A stretch of DNA of 58,886 nucleotides from an uncultured Porphyromonadaceae bacterium (lineage in GTDB: Bacteria; Bacteroidota; Bacteroidia; Bacteroidales; Muribaculaceae). Every line of letters begins with the position of its first letter. The first letter of the stretch is position 1. The position numbers and the translations under genes are program-made. Positions 18,270 through 28,753 of this stretch are shown here, in pieces. The notes under the pieces were generated by a model. The model had not been told where the DNA came from and ran no database searches. It saw nothing but the letters and a program-made list of their open reading frames with translations. Location: positions 1 through 58,886 of the forward strand of contig CAJKBH010000021.1 in the NCBI GenBank assembly GCA_905198125.1, read 5' to 3'.

Positions 18270-21200
18270 ATGAGAAACTCGGATTTCACTCTGCGACTAT
18301 TGGCAGCGGTCCTGATAGGATTCCTGATGCCAATATGGACGTATGCCCAAAACGTGAGCGTTACGGGTACAGTTCTTGATGAAACCGGCGAGCCGCTGAT
18401 CGGCGCGACGGTTCTGCAAAAAAATTCCAGCAACGGCACCTCGACCGACCTGGACGGCAAGTTCAAGCTGTCGGTGCCGGCCAAGGCCAAGTTGGTGTTC
18501 TCGTATGTGGGTTACACCTCACAGGAGATTCCCGTGAACGGCCAGACCGACCTTAAAGTCACCATGAAACCCAACGCCGACATGCTCGACGAGGTGGTTG
18601 TGGTAGGTTACGGTCAGATGAAGAAAAGCGATATGACCGGTTCCGTAGTATCGGTGGGCGAAGACGCCGTTAAGAAGTCGATCTCCACCAGCATCGACCA
18701 GGTGCTTCAGGGTCGCGCCGCCGGCGTACAGATCCAGGCCAACTCCGGTACGCCCGGCGCTTCGTCGTCAATCCGTATCCGCGGTATCAACTCGCTGAAC
18801 GCCACCAACCAGCCTATCTTCGTAATAGACGGCGTGGTAATCGACTCCGCCACCGACAGCGAGTCGAGCAACCCCCTCAGCTCCATCAACCCCTCCGATA
18901 TCGTGTCGATGGACATCCTGAAGGATGCCTCAGCCACCGCCATCTACGGTAGCCGCGCATCGAACGGCGTAATCATGATCACCACCAAGAAGGGTAAGGC
19001 CGGCGACGCCACCGTCACCTACGACATGTACCTCGGCTGGCAGGAGATGCCCAAGCAGTACCGTATGCTGAATCTGCGCGAATTCGCCGAGCACTACAAC
19101 TACCTGGCCAACGAAAAGCATCTGATGGACCCCTCCAACACCTATCTGCGTCCCGAGCTTTTAGGCAAGGGTACGAACTGGCAGGACGAGCTGTTCCACA
19201 AGGCTTTCATGCAGAACTACAACCTTTCCGTATCGGGAGGCACGGAGAAAGTGACCTACGCCTTCTCCGGTTCTTACTTAGGACAGGACGGTATCGCACA
19301 CGGATCGGACTTCCAGCGCTTCACGCTGCGCAGCAACATCGACGCACAGCTTAAAAAATGGCTGCAGGGCGGCATCAACTTCTCGTTCACCTACGCCAAG
19401 CAGAAGGTAGGCGTGGACAACAACTCCATCATGAACGCGCTGATGCAGCAGCCCTCCGTGGCTCCCACAGGTCCCGACGGCAGCTATGACGGTCCGGACG
19501 ACGTCTGGATGCCCGACAACGCTCTGGCCCTCGCCGAACTGATCACCAATAAGAACCGCAAGTTCAACTTCCGCCACAACGTGTACTTAGAGGCCACCAT
19601 CATCGACGGTCTGAAGCTGCGCACGGAATTCAGCGGCGACTACAACTTCAACAACTATTACTACTACATGCCCGACTATAAGTTCGGCGTCCGCACCCAG
19701 GACATCCGCACTTCGAAATGGACCAAGACCAACACCCAGTATTATTCATGGCGCAACCTCCTTACTTATAAGAAAACCTTCGCCGAGAAGCACAATCTGG
19801 ACGTGATGTTAGGTCAGGAAATCTCCAAGAGCAAGTACGAGACACAGGTGGGCACCGCCTCCGGCTTCCTGTCGAACACCACTCCCGACCTGAGCGCCGG
19901 CGACATCACCACATCGACCACCACCGGTTTCAAGAACATCAACTCCATCGCATCGTTCTTCGGCCGCGTGTTCTATAACTTCGACGAGCGCTACCTGCTG
20001 ACCGCTACGCTGCGTCGCGACGGCAGCTCCAAGTTCGCCGACGGCAAGAAGTGGGGCTGGTTCCCCGCCGTGGCAGCCGCATGGCGTATCAGCTCCGAGA
20101 AATTCTGGCAGAACGTAGATCCCGTCAACAACTTCAAGCTCCGTCTGGGCTGGGGTAAGACCGGTAACCAGAACGTGGCCGACTGGGCAACGATCGCTCT
20201 GCTGTCCAACAAGACCACTCCCTGGGGCGTAGGCGTGCTGAGCGGCAATACCCCCAACCCCGACCTGACTTGGGAGAGCACTTCTTCGTACAACGTTGGT
20301 CTCGACCTCGGTTTCCTCCAGAACCGCATCGAGCTGATTGCCGACTTCTATTATAAGAAGACCGACAACCTGCTGCTGCAGGTTCAGCTGCCCGCATACC
20401 TCGGTTCCGCAGGACAGGGCGCCGCATCCAATCCCTGGATGAACATCGGTTCGCTGGAGAACAAGGGTTTCGAGCTGACGCTGAACACCACCAACATCAC
20501 CAACCGCAACCTGACCTGGACATCGAACATCGTATTCTCGATGAACCGCAACAAGGTCAGCAAGCTCGACACATCCACGGCATCGCTCGAGAAGACCTTC
20601 CAGCCCAGCTCCACCAACTACATCGTCACGAAGACCGTCGTGGGCGAGCCCATCGCACAGTTCTGGGGCTACAAGGTGATAGGCCGCTTCGACAAGCCCA
20701 CCGACTTCTACTATCACGACAAGGACGGCAACCTAAAGCCCGTGGCGCTGCCCGAGGGCAACACCATCGCCGAGAACTCCACATGGATAGGCGACTACAT
20801 CTACGAGGACCTTAACGGCGACGGCGTCATCAACGCCGAGGACTGCCAGTTCATCGGCAATCCCGAGCCTAAATTCACATGGGGCTTCGGCAACACACTG
20901 ACCTGGAAGGGCTTCGACCTGAACATACAGTTCAGCGGCGTATACGGCAACAAGGCCATGAACCTGACCTACATGCGCATCGCCGACCCGCGCAACAAGT
21001 CCAACATCCTGCACAGCAGCCTCAACGTGGCACAGGTGGGCCTGATCGACCCCAACCTCCCCGCCAACGACTACCGTAACCTGTATGTGACGAATCCCGG
21101 CGACACCGACCTGCCGGCAATCCAGAACTCGGACGCCAACGCCAACTTCAACCGCATCAGCGACCGGTTCATCGAGGACGCAAGCTACATCCGCCTGCAG

Positions 21201-21425
21201 AACATCACCCTGGGCTACACCGTTCCCTCCAAGCTGCTGAAGAAGATATACCTCAGCAACGTCCGCGTTTACTTCAGCGCCCAGAACGTCTACACATGGA
21301 CCAAGTACAAGGGCCTCGACCCCGAAGTCGGCGCAATGTACGGCGACGCACTGATGACCGGCGTGGACTACGGCCGTTATCCTTCGCCCCGTATCTTCAC
21401 TTTCGGTCTCAACGTTTCATTCTAA
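18270..21425 (+). CDS. susC: SusC-like TonB-dependent outer-membrane transporter
   Basis: A 1051-residue SusC/RagA family receptor. A signal peptide (1-27) is followed by a carboxypeptidase-D-like regulatory domain (about 30-107), a TonB-box-like DEVVVVGYGQ, the plug domain (115-235) and a 22-strand barrel ending in TFGLNVSF. It imports oligosaccharides together with the SusD lid, powered by TonB. It is first in a run with susD, the glycan-binding protein and the xylanase, so xylo-oligosaccharides are the likely cargo (inferred from context, not from the receptor itself). Confidence 0.95.
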   Translation: MRNSDFTLRLLAAVLIGFLMPIWTYAQNVSVTGTVLDETGEPLIGATVLQKNSSNGTSTDLDGKFKLSVPAKAKLVFSYVGYTSQEIPVNGQTDLKVTMKPNADMLDEVVVVGYGQMKKSDMTGSVVSVGEDAVKKSISTSIDQVLQGRAAGVQIQANSGTPGASSSIRIRGINSLNATNQPIFVIDGVVIDSATDSESSNPLSSINPSDIVSMDILKDASATAIYGSRASNGVIMITTKKGKAGDATVTYDMYLGWQEMPKQYRMLNLREFAEHYNYLANEKHLMDPSNTYLRPELLGKGTNWQDELFHKAFMQNYNLSVSGGTEKVTYAFSGSYLGQDGIAHGSDFQRFTLRSNIDAQLKKWLQGGINFSFTYAKQKVGVDNNSIMNALMQQPSVAPTGPDGSYDGPDDVWMPDNALALAELITNKNRKFNFRHNVYLEATIIDGLKLRTEFSGDYNFNNYYYYMPDYKFGVRTQDIRTSKWTKTNTQYYSWRNLLTYKKTFAEKHNLDVMLGQEISKSKYETQVGTASGFLSNTTPDLSAGDITTSTTTGFKNINSIASFFGRVFYNFDERYLLTATLRRDGSSKFADGKKWGWFPAVAAAWRISSEKFWQNVDPVNNFKLRLGWGKTGNQNVADWATIALLSNKTTPWGVGVLSGNTPNPDLTWESTSSYNVGLDLGFLQNRIELIADFYYKKTDNLLLQVQLPAYLGSAGQGAASNPWMNIGSLENKGFELTLNTTNITNRNLTWTSNIVFSMNRNKVSKLDTSTASLEKTFQPSSTNYIVTKTVVGEPIAQFWGYKVIGRFDKPTDFYYHDKDGNLKPVALPEGNTIAENSTWIGDYIYEDLNGDGVINAEDCQFIGNPEPKFTWGFGNTLTWKGFDLNIQFSGVYGNKAMNLTYMRIADPRNKSNILHSSLNVAQVGLIDPNLPANDYRNLYVTNPGDTDLPAIQNSDANANFNRISDRFIEDASYIRLQNITLGYTVPSKLLKKIYLSNVRVYFSAQNVYTWTKYKGLDPEVGAMYGDALMTGVDYGRYPSPRIFTFGLNVSF

Positions 21426-21440
21426 CATTCCGGATACATA

Positions 21441-23132
21441 ATGAAAACAAGCATAATTTCACTGAGCATCGCGGCTATAGGTTGCCTCGGACTGGCGTCG
21501 TGCGATTCGTTCCTGACATCGGAGAACACATACCAGGCCAACGACCAGACATTCCTTGACAGTGACAAGGCAGTTCAATCCACCACTGCGCCGCTATACA
21601 ACTACGTGTGGAATGACTTCAACTCGAAGTTCTACTACAGCGTGGGCGACGGTCGCGCCAACAACCTGACCGCCCGCTGGTCGGACTACATCTATCCCTA
21701 CACCAACTTCACCGAGACATCGCTGTCGCCCGGTCTGGAGGACGCCTGGGGATCGTTCTACTCGGTAATCGCCCAGTCCAACAACGTGATCAACCGTATC
21801 AAGGATTATTCCGGTCCCGCAGTCAGCGAGGAGGCCAAGGTGCAGGGCATGGCCGAGGCACGCTTCATGCGGGGATTGGCTTACTGGTACATCGGTTCCA
21901 TCTGGAACTGCGCCATCATCTACACCAACACGGCCGACAAGGTGAACGACTATGTATGTCCTCCCCACCGCGTGACGGACGTCATGGAGTTCGCCATCCG
22001 CGACCTTGAATACGCCGCCAGGAACCTGAGCAACACTCCCGCCAACGAAGGCCGCGTCACGAGCTACAGCGCGTTCGGCATCCTGTCGCGCGTATATCTC
22101 TCGATGGCCGGTCTGACCACCGACGGCGCTTACGACGGCACCAACATCGCCACCGACTACAACCGCGGCTCGCGCAATCCCTACTACCTCGACCTGGCCA
22201 GGAAGGCTGCCCTGAAGTGCATACAGGGTCCCTACAGCCTGTTGCCGAAGTACGGCGACCTGTTCAGCGTCAAGACCTGGAACAACAACTCCGAGTCCGT
22301 GTTCCAGCTGCAGTGGCTGTCCGGCGCCACCGATGCCATCGGCTGGGGCGCCAACAACTCGATGTCGGCATTCTTCTCATGGTCCACGATGGTGGGCGAG
22401 ACCAACTGGGGTAACGCCACATACGCCTCCTACGACCTGGTGCGCGAATACAGCGATCCCAAGGAGTTCGACAACCGCCGCCACACCACCCTGGCCACAG
22501 TGGGAGCCTTCTATCCCGACCTCAACGTCAAGAACGGCGGCTACATCTACGACGAGACCGAGTCCGGCTACCAGAGCAAGTGCAACATCAAGAAGTATGT
22601 GATCGGCAAGCTCGACGACAACGGCATCAGCTATCAGCAGTCGATGGGCGTGAACACCTACATGATGCGTCTTGCAGAGGTTTACCTGAACCTGGCGGAG
22701 GCCATCATGGGCAACGACGCCAAGACCACCGACGCAACCGCGCTGCAGTACTTCAACGAGGTGCGCAAGCGTGCCGGCGTCAATCCGCTCAAGGAAATCA
22801 CTTACGAGGATATCCGCCACGAGCGCCGCATCGAGCTGGCTCTGGAAGGCCAGTACTGGTACGACCTGATCCGCCGCTCATACTACAAGCGTCAGGAAGT
22901 GGTGAACTACCTGAACAACCAGGACCGCAACTGCGGTTACGAGTACGACGAGTCCGAGGCCTGCCAGTATGCCAAGACCAGCGAGGGCACCGGCGTCTCC
23001 ACCGCTACCGAGCGCAGCCTGGTGTTCCCCTTCAGCGACGTCGACCTGGGCCGCAATCCCAAACTCAACTCCACTCCTGTAGAGTATGAGTTCGGCGAGC
23101 GCGAGGTCACTGTTTCCGAGTTGTACAATTAA
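21441..23132 (+). CDS. susD: SusD-like glycan-binding lipoprotein
   Basis: A 563-residue SusD/RagB family lipoprotein with a lipobox ending in LASCDSF. It has the helical TPR core, and SEEAKVQGMAEARFMRGLAY and RHERRIELALEGQYWYDLIR are family signatures. It sits on the cell surface as a hinged lid on the SusC barrel and helps capture oligosaccharides. It lies 15 bp after susC. Length is normal. Confidence 0.95.
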   Translation: MKTSIISLSIAAIGCLGLASCDSFLTSENTYQANDQTFLDSDKAVQSTTAPLYNYVWNDFNSKFYYSVGDGRANNLTARWSDYIYPYTNFTETSLSPGLEDAWGSFYSVIAQSNNVINRIKDYSGPAVSEEAKVQGMAEARFMRGLAYWYIGSIWNCAIIYTNTADKVNDYVCPPHRVTDVMEFAIRDLEYAARNLSNTPANEGRVTSYSAFGILSRVYLSMAGLTTDGAYDGTNIATDYNRGSRNPYYLDLARKAALKCIQGPYSLLPKYGDLFSVKTWNNNSESVFQLQWLSGATDAIGWGANNSMSAFFSWSTMVGETNWGNATYASYDLVREYSDPKEFDNRRHTTLATVGAFYPDLNVKNGGYIYDETESGYQSKCNIKKYVIGKLDDNGISYQQSMGVNTYMMRLAEVYLNLAEAIMGNDAKTTDATALQYFNEVRKRAGVNPLKEITYEDIRHERRIELALEGQYWYDLIRRSYYKRQEVVNYLNNQDRNCGYEYDESEACQYAKTSEGTGVSTATERSLVFPFSDVDLGRNPKLNSTPVEYEFGEREVTVSELYN

Positions 23133-23149
23133 TATACCACGTAAACACA

Positions 23150-24571
23150 ATGAAAGCTACAAAATATATATTGCTTACGGCAATCGGCGCCATGACCCTG
23201 GGCCTGGGCGCCTGCTCGGACGACGACAAATATTTCGACTCGAAATACCAGTCCTGCCCCATCGAGGTCACCAAGGTATACCTGGAGGATTATGAATCGT
23301 CGGTACCCGACCGCGAGGTGGACTTCGTACGCCTGGGCCAGACCCTGCGCCTGGAAGGCAAGGGATTCATGGGCCTCAAGAAAGTGTATATCAACGGATA
23401 CGACACATACTTCAACCGCAACTTGGTGACCGACGGCAACATGATCATCTCGGTCAACTCCAAGACTCCCATCGTGGAGGCTGAAGAAGATGTGCGCAAC
23501 ACCATCCGTCTGGTCAAGGACGACACCGAGACCACCATTCCCTTCACCGTACGTGCGGCAAGCCCCACGGTCAGGAGCATCAGCAACACGCTGCCCATGC
23601 CGGGCGAGACCGTGACCGTTTACGGTACAGGCCTGCAGGAAGTAACGGCAATCACCCTCCCCGGAGGCACAGTCATTACCGAAGGGATCCAGAGCGATGA
23701 CGTGGACGGCGAATGGTATTCGTTCACGATGCCCGAAGGCGTGACCGGAGGCGGCGCCCTGATCGCGACCTGCGCCAACGGCACGGCTCAGAGTCCCGAC
23801 TACTTCAACTATGCCGACTGCATGATCCTCAACTTCGACGGCAAGGGCGCGCAGGGCTACTGGAGCTGGTCGGAGACCGGTTCGATGATCAACAACGAGG
23901 ACCTGGTGGACGATCCCTTAGGCAAACGCGGCAAATGCCTGCAGCTGGTTCCCGACCGTCTGCTGGCCAACGGTGTGTCGAGCGCCAAGAGCCGTGTCAC
24001 CGAATGCTGGACCGCCGGTAACGACGACGCCGACGACGACTGGAACCGCATGACCGAGTTCATTCCCGCCACTACTCCCGTAACCGAAGTGGCCCTGCAG
24101 TTCGACATCTACTGTCCCGAACCCTGGGGTACCACCGGCCAGCTCGAGATCTGTCTGATCAACAACTACAACTTCGGCGGCTACACCAGCGACGACAACA
24201 ATTCCAAGGGCCTGACCATGTTCTTCATCCCCTGGCTGACCAACGGCGTCCCCTTCCAGACCGACGGCTGGACCACCGTAACCATTCCCTTCAGCGAGAT
24301 GGGCAAGTACAAGGCCCTCGTAGAGGATAAGGAGGCGGAGACTCCCACATTCGCCGACATCATCGCCGACCGCAACGCCGCCTCCTACCGCAACTTCGGC
24401 ATGGGATTCGTGAACTCCGACTTCACCTACGACGAGAAGGAGTATAAATCCGAATGGTTCTATGGTCCCAAGATCTATATCGACAACTGGCGCGTGGTTC
24501 CCTGCAAGTCAGTGACCATCTCCGACTTCCCCGAGGAGGAGGAAGAAACTCCCGAGACTCCCGCCGAGTAA
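23150..24571 (+). CDS. Surface glycan-binding lipoprotein (SGBP-B type, IPT/TIG domains)
   Basis: A 473-residue lipoprotein with a lipobox ending in LGACSDDD. Two IPT/TIG-like immunoglobulin domains (about 40-130 and 135-225) stack before a beta-rich C-terminal domain (about 225-460) rich in Trp and Tyr, as in the xylan- and xyloglucan-binding SGBP-B proteins. These hold polysaccharide at the surface for the adjacent xylanase. It lies 17 bp after susD. Ligand assignment rests on the neighbouring xylanases. The C-terminal tail is unusually acidic (EEEEETPETPAE). Confidence 0.85.
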   Translation: MKATKYILLTAIGAMTLGLGACSDDDKYFDSKYQSCPIEVTKVYLEDYESSVPDREVDFVRLGQTLRLEGKGFMGLKKVYINGYDTYFNRNLVTDGNMIISVNSKTPIVEAEEDVRNTIRLVKDDTETTIPFTVRAASPTVRSISNTLPMPGETVTVYGTGLQEVTAITLPGGTVITEGIQSDDVDGEWYSFTMPEGVTGGGALIATCANGTAQSPDYFNYADCMILNFDGKGAQGYWSWSETGSMINNEDLVDDPLGKRGKCLQLVPDRLLANGVSSAKSRVTECWTAGNDDADDDWNRMTEFIPATTPVTEVALQFDIYCPEPWGTTGQLEICLINNYNFGGYTSDDNNSKGLTMFFIPWLTNGVPFQTDGWTTVTIPFSEMGKYKALVEDKEAETPTFADIIADRNAASYRNFGMGFVNSDFTYDEKEYKSEWFYGPKIYIDNWRVVPCKSVTISDFPEEEEETPETPAE

Positions 24572-24607
24572 GTCAAACATAGTAAATACTCTTAACGAAC
24601 ACATACA

Positions 24608-26923
24608 ATGAACAACAAGATATATATACTTCCGTTGGCTGCTCTGGCGCTTGGCATGACGGGTTGCGACGACCAGATCATGGATTGGCGCGACAGCGAC
24701 GGGACGGTTGTAAGCTCCGAGATTCCTCTGGAGGTGCGCGAGAAACTGGCGCTGTACAAGCCCATCAAGGAATACATGCAGGAGTATCATCCCGAGACAC
24801 AGATCACGAACGGCATGGGTCTTGACCTCTATCTGGACAACGACGCTTACCGCAACATAGTCAACACCAACTTCCAGGGCGTGACATTCGGCAACGCCAT
24901 GAAGCATTCGTCGGTTGTCTCGGTCAGCGGCAAGACCAACTGGAGCAAGGTCGACCGGTTCCTGGCCATGAACACGGGCCTTAGCCTTCACGGCCACAAC
25001 CTGCTGTGGCACACGCAGCAGCAGCAGGCCTACATGAAGTCGCTGATAGCCCCGAAGCTGATACAGACCGGAAGCAGCGAGGACGGCATCACCAACATCC
25101 TGCCCGGCGACGCCAGCGACTTCGAGGGAGGCACCACCGGCGGCTGGAGCTCGTGGGGCAGCAACAAGAAGTCGGCTGAAGTGGTAGAAGGCGTCGGCCG
25201 CGACGGCTCAAAGGCACTGGTGCTCGAGAACAACGGCGACGGAAGCGCATGGGAGGCGCAGTGCGCATATACCTTCGACACTCCGCTGAAACAGAACGTG
25301 GACTATAAGATACGCTTCTACGCCAAGGCCGACACAGGCGCAGGCAAGCTGCAGTTCCAGTATCAGAACGGCACCACCTACGGCAGCCAGGGCGGCTACA
25401 ACACCTTCGACGTAGGCACCGACTGGACTCTCTGCGAGTACACATTCAAGATCACTGATTATGATGACGTGAACCGTATCATCCTCAACTTCGGTCAGGT
25501 AGGCGGCAAATACATAATCGACGACATCCGCTTCGGCGAATACAAGGAGCCGGCTCCCGACCCGATGACCAACGTACTCGTGGGCGACGACTCCGACTTC
25601 GAGGGCGGCACGCTCGGCAAGTGGAGTTCCTGGGGCGGCAACAAGGAATCGGCCGAGGCCGTACAGGGCGCCGGCAAAGACGGTTCCTACGGCATGGTGC
25701 TCAAGAACAAGGGCGACGGCAACGCATGGGACGCTCAGTGCGCATATACTTTCGACACTCCGCTGAAGCAGAACGTGGCCTATATCATCCAGTTCGACGC
25801 CAAGTCCGACACGGGCGCCGGCGAGCTGCAGTTCCAGTATCAGAACGGCACCTCCTACGGCAGTCAGGGCGGCTACAACACGTTCAACGTCGGCACCGAC
25901 TGGGTACGCTGCGAGTATGAGTTCACCATCGCCGACTACGACGACGTGGACCGCATCATCCTCAACTTCGGCAAGGTGGGCGGCTCTTACAGCATCGACA
26001 ACATCAAGTTCGGCGAGAAGACAGCCGCCGCCAAGAAGCGCGGATGGCGTGCCGCTTCCTTCCACTACGAGCTGAAGTCCGCGGCCGAGAAGCGCGAGAT
26101 CCTGCTCAACTACATGGAGGAATGGATCAAGGAAGCCATGACTCACGTCGATGTCTGCACGTCGTGGGATGTGATCAACGAGCCTATCGACGACAACACC
26201 AAGTGGCGCGGTTTCGACGGCGCGTTCATGTGGGACGAGGAAGAACCCGACCAGGCTCCCGAGGAGAGCACCGAGAAGGGTCTCAACCTGAACTGGAAGT
26301 CCGACCACTGGTACTGGGGTACGTTCATCGGCAAGGACTACGGTGCCAAGGCATTCGAGTTCGCCGCCAAGTACAACAAAAACGGCGCCAAGCTGTTCGT
26401 CAACGACTATAACCTGGAGACCAGTCCCTCCAAACTGAAGGCCCTGATCGAGTTCGTACAGTACATCGACAACAACGGTGGCCACGTGGACGGTATCGGA
26501 ACCCAGATGCACGTAGGCAAGAGCATCACCAAGGAGCAGGTTGACGCCATGTTCAAGACCCTGGCCGCCACCGGCAAGCTGGTGCGCATCACCGAGCTTG
26601 ACGTAGCACTCGGCACGGCGACTCCCTCCGCAGGCGAGATGCAGACCCAGTCCGACATCTACCAGATGATCATCACCTCATACTTCGAGAACGTTCCCGA
26701 GGCTCAGCGCAGCGCCATCACCATGTGGGGCGTCAGCGACAAGGCAAACGAACACGAGTACTGGCTGAAGGATCAGTCGCCCAACATCTGGGATGCCAAC
26801 TATGCCCGCAAGACGGCATACAAGGGCGTATGCGACGGTATCGCCGGTAAGGACATATCCGTGGACTTCAACGGCGACGAGTGGAAGAACGTAGTCGAGA
26901 CCGAAGACGAAGACGAAAAATAA
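24608..26923 (+). CDS. GH10 endo-1,4-beta-xylanase with two CBMs inside the catalytic domain
   Basis: A 771-residue surface lipoprotein (lipobox MTGCDDQ). The GH10 barrel starts at about residue 40 (HGHNLLWHTQ at about 135), is interrupted by two tandem CBM4/22-like modules (about 161-317 and 321-470), and resumes at about 475. The acid/base is Glu525 in DVINEPID and the nucleophile Glu663 in ITELDVAL. This split layout is known from surface GH10 xylanases of Bacteroides and Prevotella, which cut long xylan chains at the cell surface. The two modules are almost the same at protein and DNA level, showing a recent duplication. A hairpin follows at 26939. Confidence 0.95.
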   Translation: MNNKIYILPLAALALGMTGCDDQIMDWRDSDGTVVSSEIPLEVREKLALYKPIKEYMQEYHPETQITNGMGLDLYLDNDAYRNIVNTNFQGVTFGNAMKHSSVVSVSGKTNWSKVDRFLAMNTGLSLHGHNLLWHTQQQQAYMKSLIAPKLIQTGSSEDGITNILPGDASDFEGGTTGGWSSWGSNKKSAEVVEGVGRDGSKALVLENNGDGSAWEAQCAYTFDTPLKQNVDYKIRFYAKADTGAGKLQFQYQNGTTYGSQGGYNTFDVGTDWTLCEYTFKITDYDDVNRIILNFGQVGGKYIIDDIRFGEYKEPAPDPMTNVLVGDDSDFEGGTLGKWSSWGGNKESAEAVQGAGKDGSYGMVLKNKGDGNAWDAQCAYTFDTPLKQNVAYIIQFDAKSDTGAGELQFQYQNGTSYGSQGGYNTFNVGTDWVRCEYEFTIADYDDVDRIILNFGKVGGSYSIDNIKFGEKTAAAKKRGWRAASFHYELKSAAEKREILLNYMEEWIKEAMTHVDVCTSWDVINEPIDDNTKWRGFDGAFMWDEEEPDQAPEESTEKGLNLNWKSDHWYWGTFIGKDYGAKAFEFAAKYNKNGAKLFVNDYNLETSPSKLKALIEFVQYIDNNGGHVDGIGTQMHVGKSITKEQVDAMFKTLAATGKLVRITELDVALGTATPSAGEMQTQSDIYQMIITSYFENVPEAQRSAITMWGVSDKANEHEYWLKDQSPNIWDANYARKTAYKGVCDGIAGKDISVDFNGDEWKNVVETEDEDEK
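25090..26011 (+). repeat. Tandem duplication of a CBM-coding segment
   Basis: Two copies of about 450 bp (starting near 25090 and 25568) encode CBMs sharing FDTPLKQNV, LQFQYQNGT and YGSQGGYNTF. Long DNA stretches match nearly base for base. Confidence 0.85.
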
Positions 26924-26938
26924 TCATTCTGCACTTTA

Positions 26939-26968
26939 GTGGCGGAGGGGGTTGCCCCTCTCCGTCAC
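26939..26968 (+). promoter_or_regulatory. Hairpin between xylanase and GH35 genes
   Basis: A GC-rich stem of about 12 bp with a 2-nt bulge (GGCGGAGGGG against CCCCTCTCCGTC) lies 16 bp after the xylanase stop. No T-tract follows, so it may protect the susCD-xylanase mRNA end or reduce read-through rather than stop transcription fully. Confidence 0.45.
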
Positions 26969-27014
26969 ACCAAATTAAAAATCATTACTTGGAGACTGTG
27001 TTCAGCCTCCGGCC

Positions 27015-28721
27015 ATGATGCTCATGAAACATTTTATACCTTACATACTTACCCTGGGCGCGCTTGCAATGCCATGTGCTGCCGACGCCGCAGTGACACT
27101 GAGCGACGGCAAGGCTCCGCAACTGTGCGTGGAGGGCCGGCCGATGCTGATTCTCGGGGGCGAACTCGGCAACAGCTCGGCTTCCTCACCTCAGGATATA
27201 CGCGCCATATTCCCGAAGCTGAAACGGATGAACCTCAACACGGTGCTTACGCCAGTGTACTGGGACCTGACCGAGCCGCAGGAGGGCAAGTTTGATTTCA
27301 CGCTCGTTGACACGGCAATAGAGGAGGCGCGCCGCAACGACCTCAAACTTGTATTCCTGTGGTTCGGAGCCTGGAAGAATTCCATGAGCTGCTACGCTCC
27401 GGCATGGTTCAAGGCCGACACCAGGCGGTTTCCGCGCGCGGTGACTGCCGAGGGCAAACCGCTGGAGATAGCCTCTGCATTCTCGCCCGACGTGCTGCAG
27501 GCCGACAACCGCGCGTTCGGGCAACTGATACGCCACATCAACGAGGTGGACACCGACGACACAGTCCTGATGATACAGGTGGAGAATGAAATAGGGATGC
27601 TTGAGAATGCCCGCGACCATTCCGCCTCGGCACGCAAGGAGTATGCCAAAGGTGTTCCCTCCGAACTTACCGCTTTACTGAAAAAGAACAGGAACAGTCT
27701 TGATCCGACGTTGGCACAGCGATGGAAGGATCACGGTTCGAAAATGTCCGGCACGTGGACCGAGGTATTCGGCGACGATGTATATACCGACGAATATTTC
27801 ATGGCGTGGAACTACGCCAAGTATGTAGAGCACTTGGCCAAGACAGCACGTAAGCTCACGACGCGTCCCCTCTACGTCAACGCCGCCATGAACAGCCGTG
27901 GCCGCAAGCCGGGCGAATACCCCTCGGCCGGCCCGTTAGCCCATCTCAAGGACATCTGGCATGCCGCCGCGCCCACAATCGACTTCCTGTCCCCCGACCT
28001 TTACGACAAAGGCTTCACCGACTGGGTAGCCAAATACGCGCTCCCCGACAACGTGCTGTTCATACCCGAAATCAGACGCGGCGCGGGCAATGCGGCGCAG
28101 GCGCTCTATGTGCTCGGCGAACATGACGCCATAGGTCTCAGCCCCTTCTCCATCGAGAACGGCAGTGACTCCCCCTCCGACCCCAACGTGCGCGGGTATG
28201 CCATGATAGCCGAGGCCGCGCCATTGATTCTGCGGCATCAGGGACGGGGCACGATGCGCGGAATGTACTTCGACAACGATTCCACTTCACGAACATATAC
28301 CGACGGTGACCTGCGCATCACCGCCTCGCATTACTTCACCTTGCCGTGGGATTCGCGCGCCACCGACGGCTCGGCATGGCCCGAAACAGGCGCGGTGCTG
28401 ATCAAAACCGCTCCGGACGAATATATCTTAGCGGGTTCGGGCGTGGTGCTGAAGTTCGAGCATCAGAGTGAGAGCGAGGCCGCGCGCAAACTTGGCGAGG
28501 ATGGATTTCTCGATTCGGGCAGCGACCGCACACCCGACTCCAAATGGCGTGGCAAGCAGCGCGTCGGTCTGGCAGAGGTGGCCGAAGTGACCGTGTCGCC
28601 CGACGGCAGGACGTTCACGCCCGTCAGATACTTCAACGGCGACGAGACCCACCAGGGGCGGCACGTGCGCATAGGCGTTGACGACTTCAAGATTCTCCGC
28701 GTCAAGCTTTACCGCTACTGA
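27015..28721 (+). CDS. GH35-type beta-galactosidase with DUF5597 domain
   Basis: A 568-residue exported enzyme with a signal peptide (about 4-25). A (beta/alpha)8 GH35 domain has the acid/base in IQVENEIG (Glu192) and a probable nucleophile in LFIPEIRRG (Glu352), followed by a C-terminal DUF5597 beta domain (about 390-560). This subgroup occurs in Bacteroidetes xylan and arabinogalactan loci and is predicted to remove galactosyl side groups. Its place in this locus suggests galactose-decorated arabinoxylan. Start may be at 27015 or at the ATG 27024; both keep the signal peptide. Confidence 0.85.
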   Translation: MMLMKHFIPYILTLGALAMPCAADAAVTLSDGKAPQLCVEGRPMLILGGELGNSSASSPQDIRAIFPKLKRMNLNTVLTPVYWDLTEPQEGKFDFTLVDTAIEEARRNDLKLVFLWFGAWKNSMSCYAPAWFKADTRRFPRAVTAEGKPLEIASAFSPDVLQADNRAFGQLIRHINEVDTDDTVLMIQVENEIGMLENARDHSASARKEYAKGVPSELTALLKKNRNSLDPTLAQRWKDHGSKMSGTWTEVFGDDVYTDEYFMAWNYAKYVEHLAKTARKLTTRPLYVNAAMNSRGRKPGEYPSAGPLAHLKDIWHAAAPTIDFLSPDLYDKGFTDWVAKYALPDNVLFIPEIRRGAGNAAQALYVLGEHDAIGLSPFSIENGSDSPSDPNVRGYAMIAEAAPLILRHQGRGTMRGMYFDNDSTSRTYTDGDLRITASHYFTLPWDSRATDGSAWPETGAVLIKTAPDEYILAGSGVVLKFEHQSESEAARKLGEDGFLDSGSDRTPDSKWRGKQRVGLAEVAEVTVSPDGRTFTPVRYFNGDETHQGRHVRIGVDDFKILRVKLYRY

Positions 28722-28753
28722 CACGGATTTACCGGAAAAATTCAAAACACACA

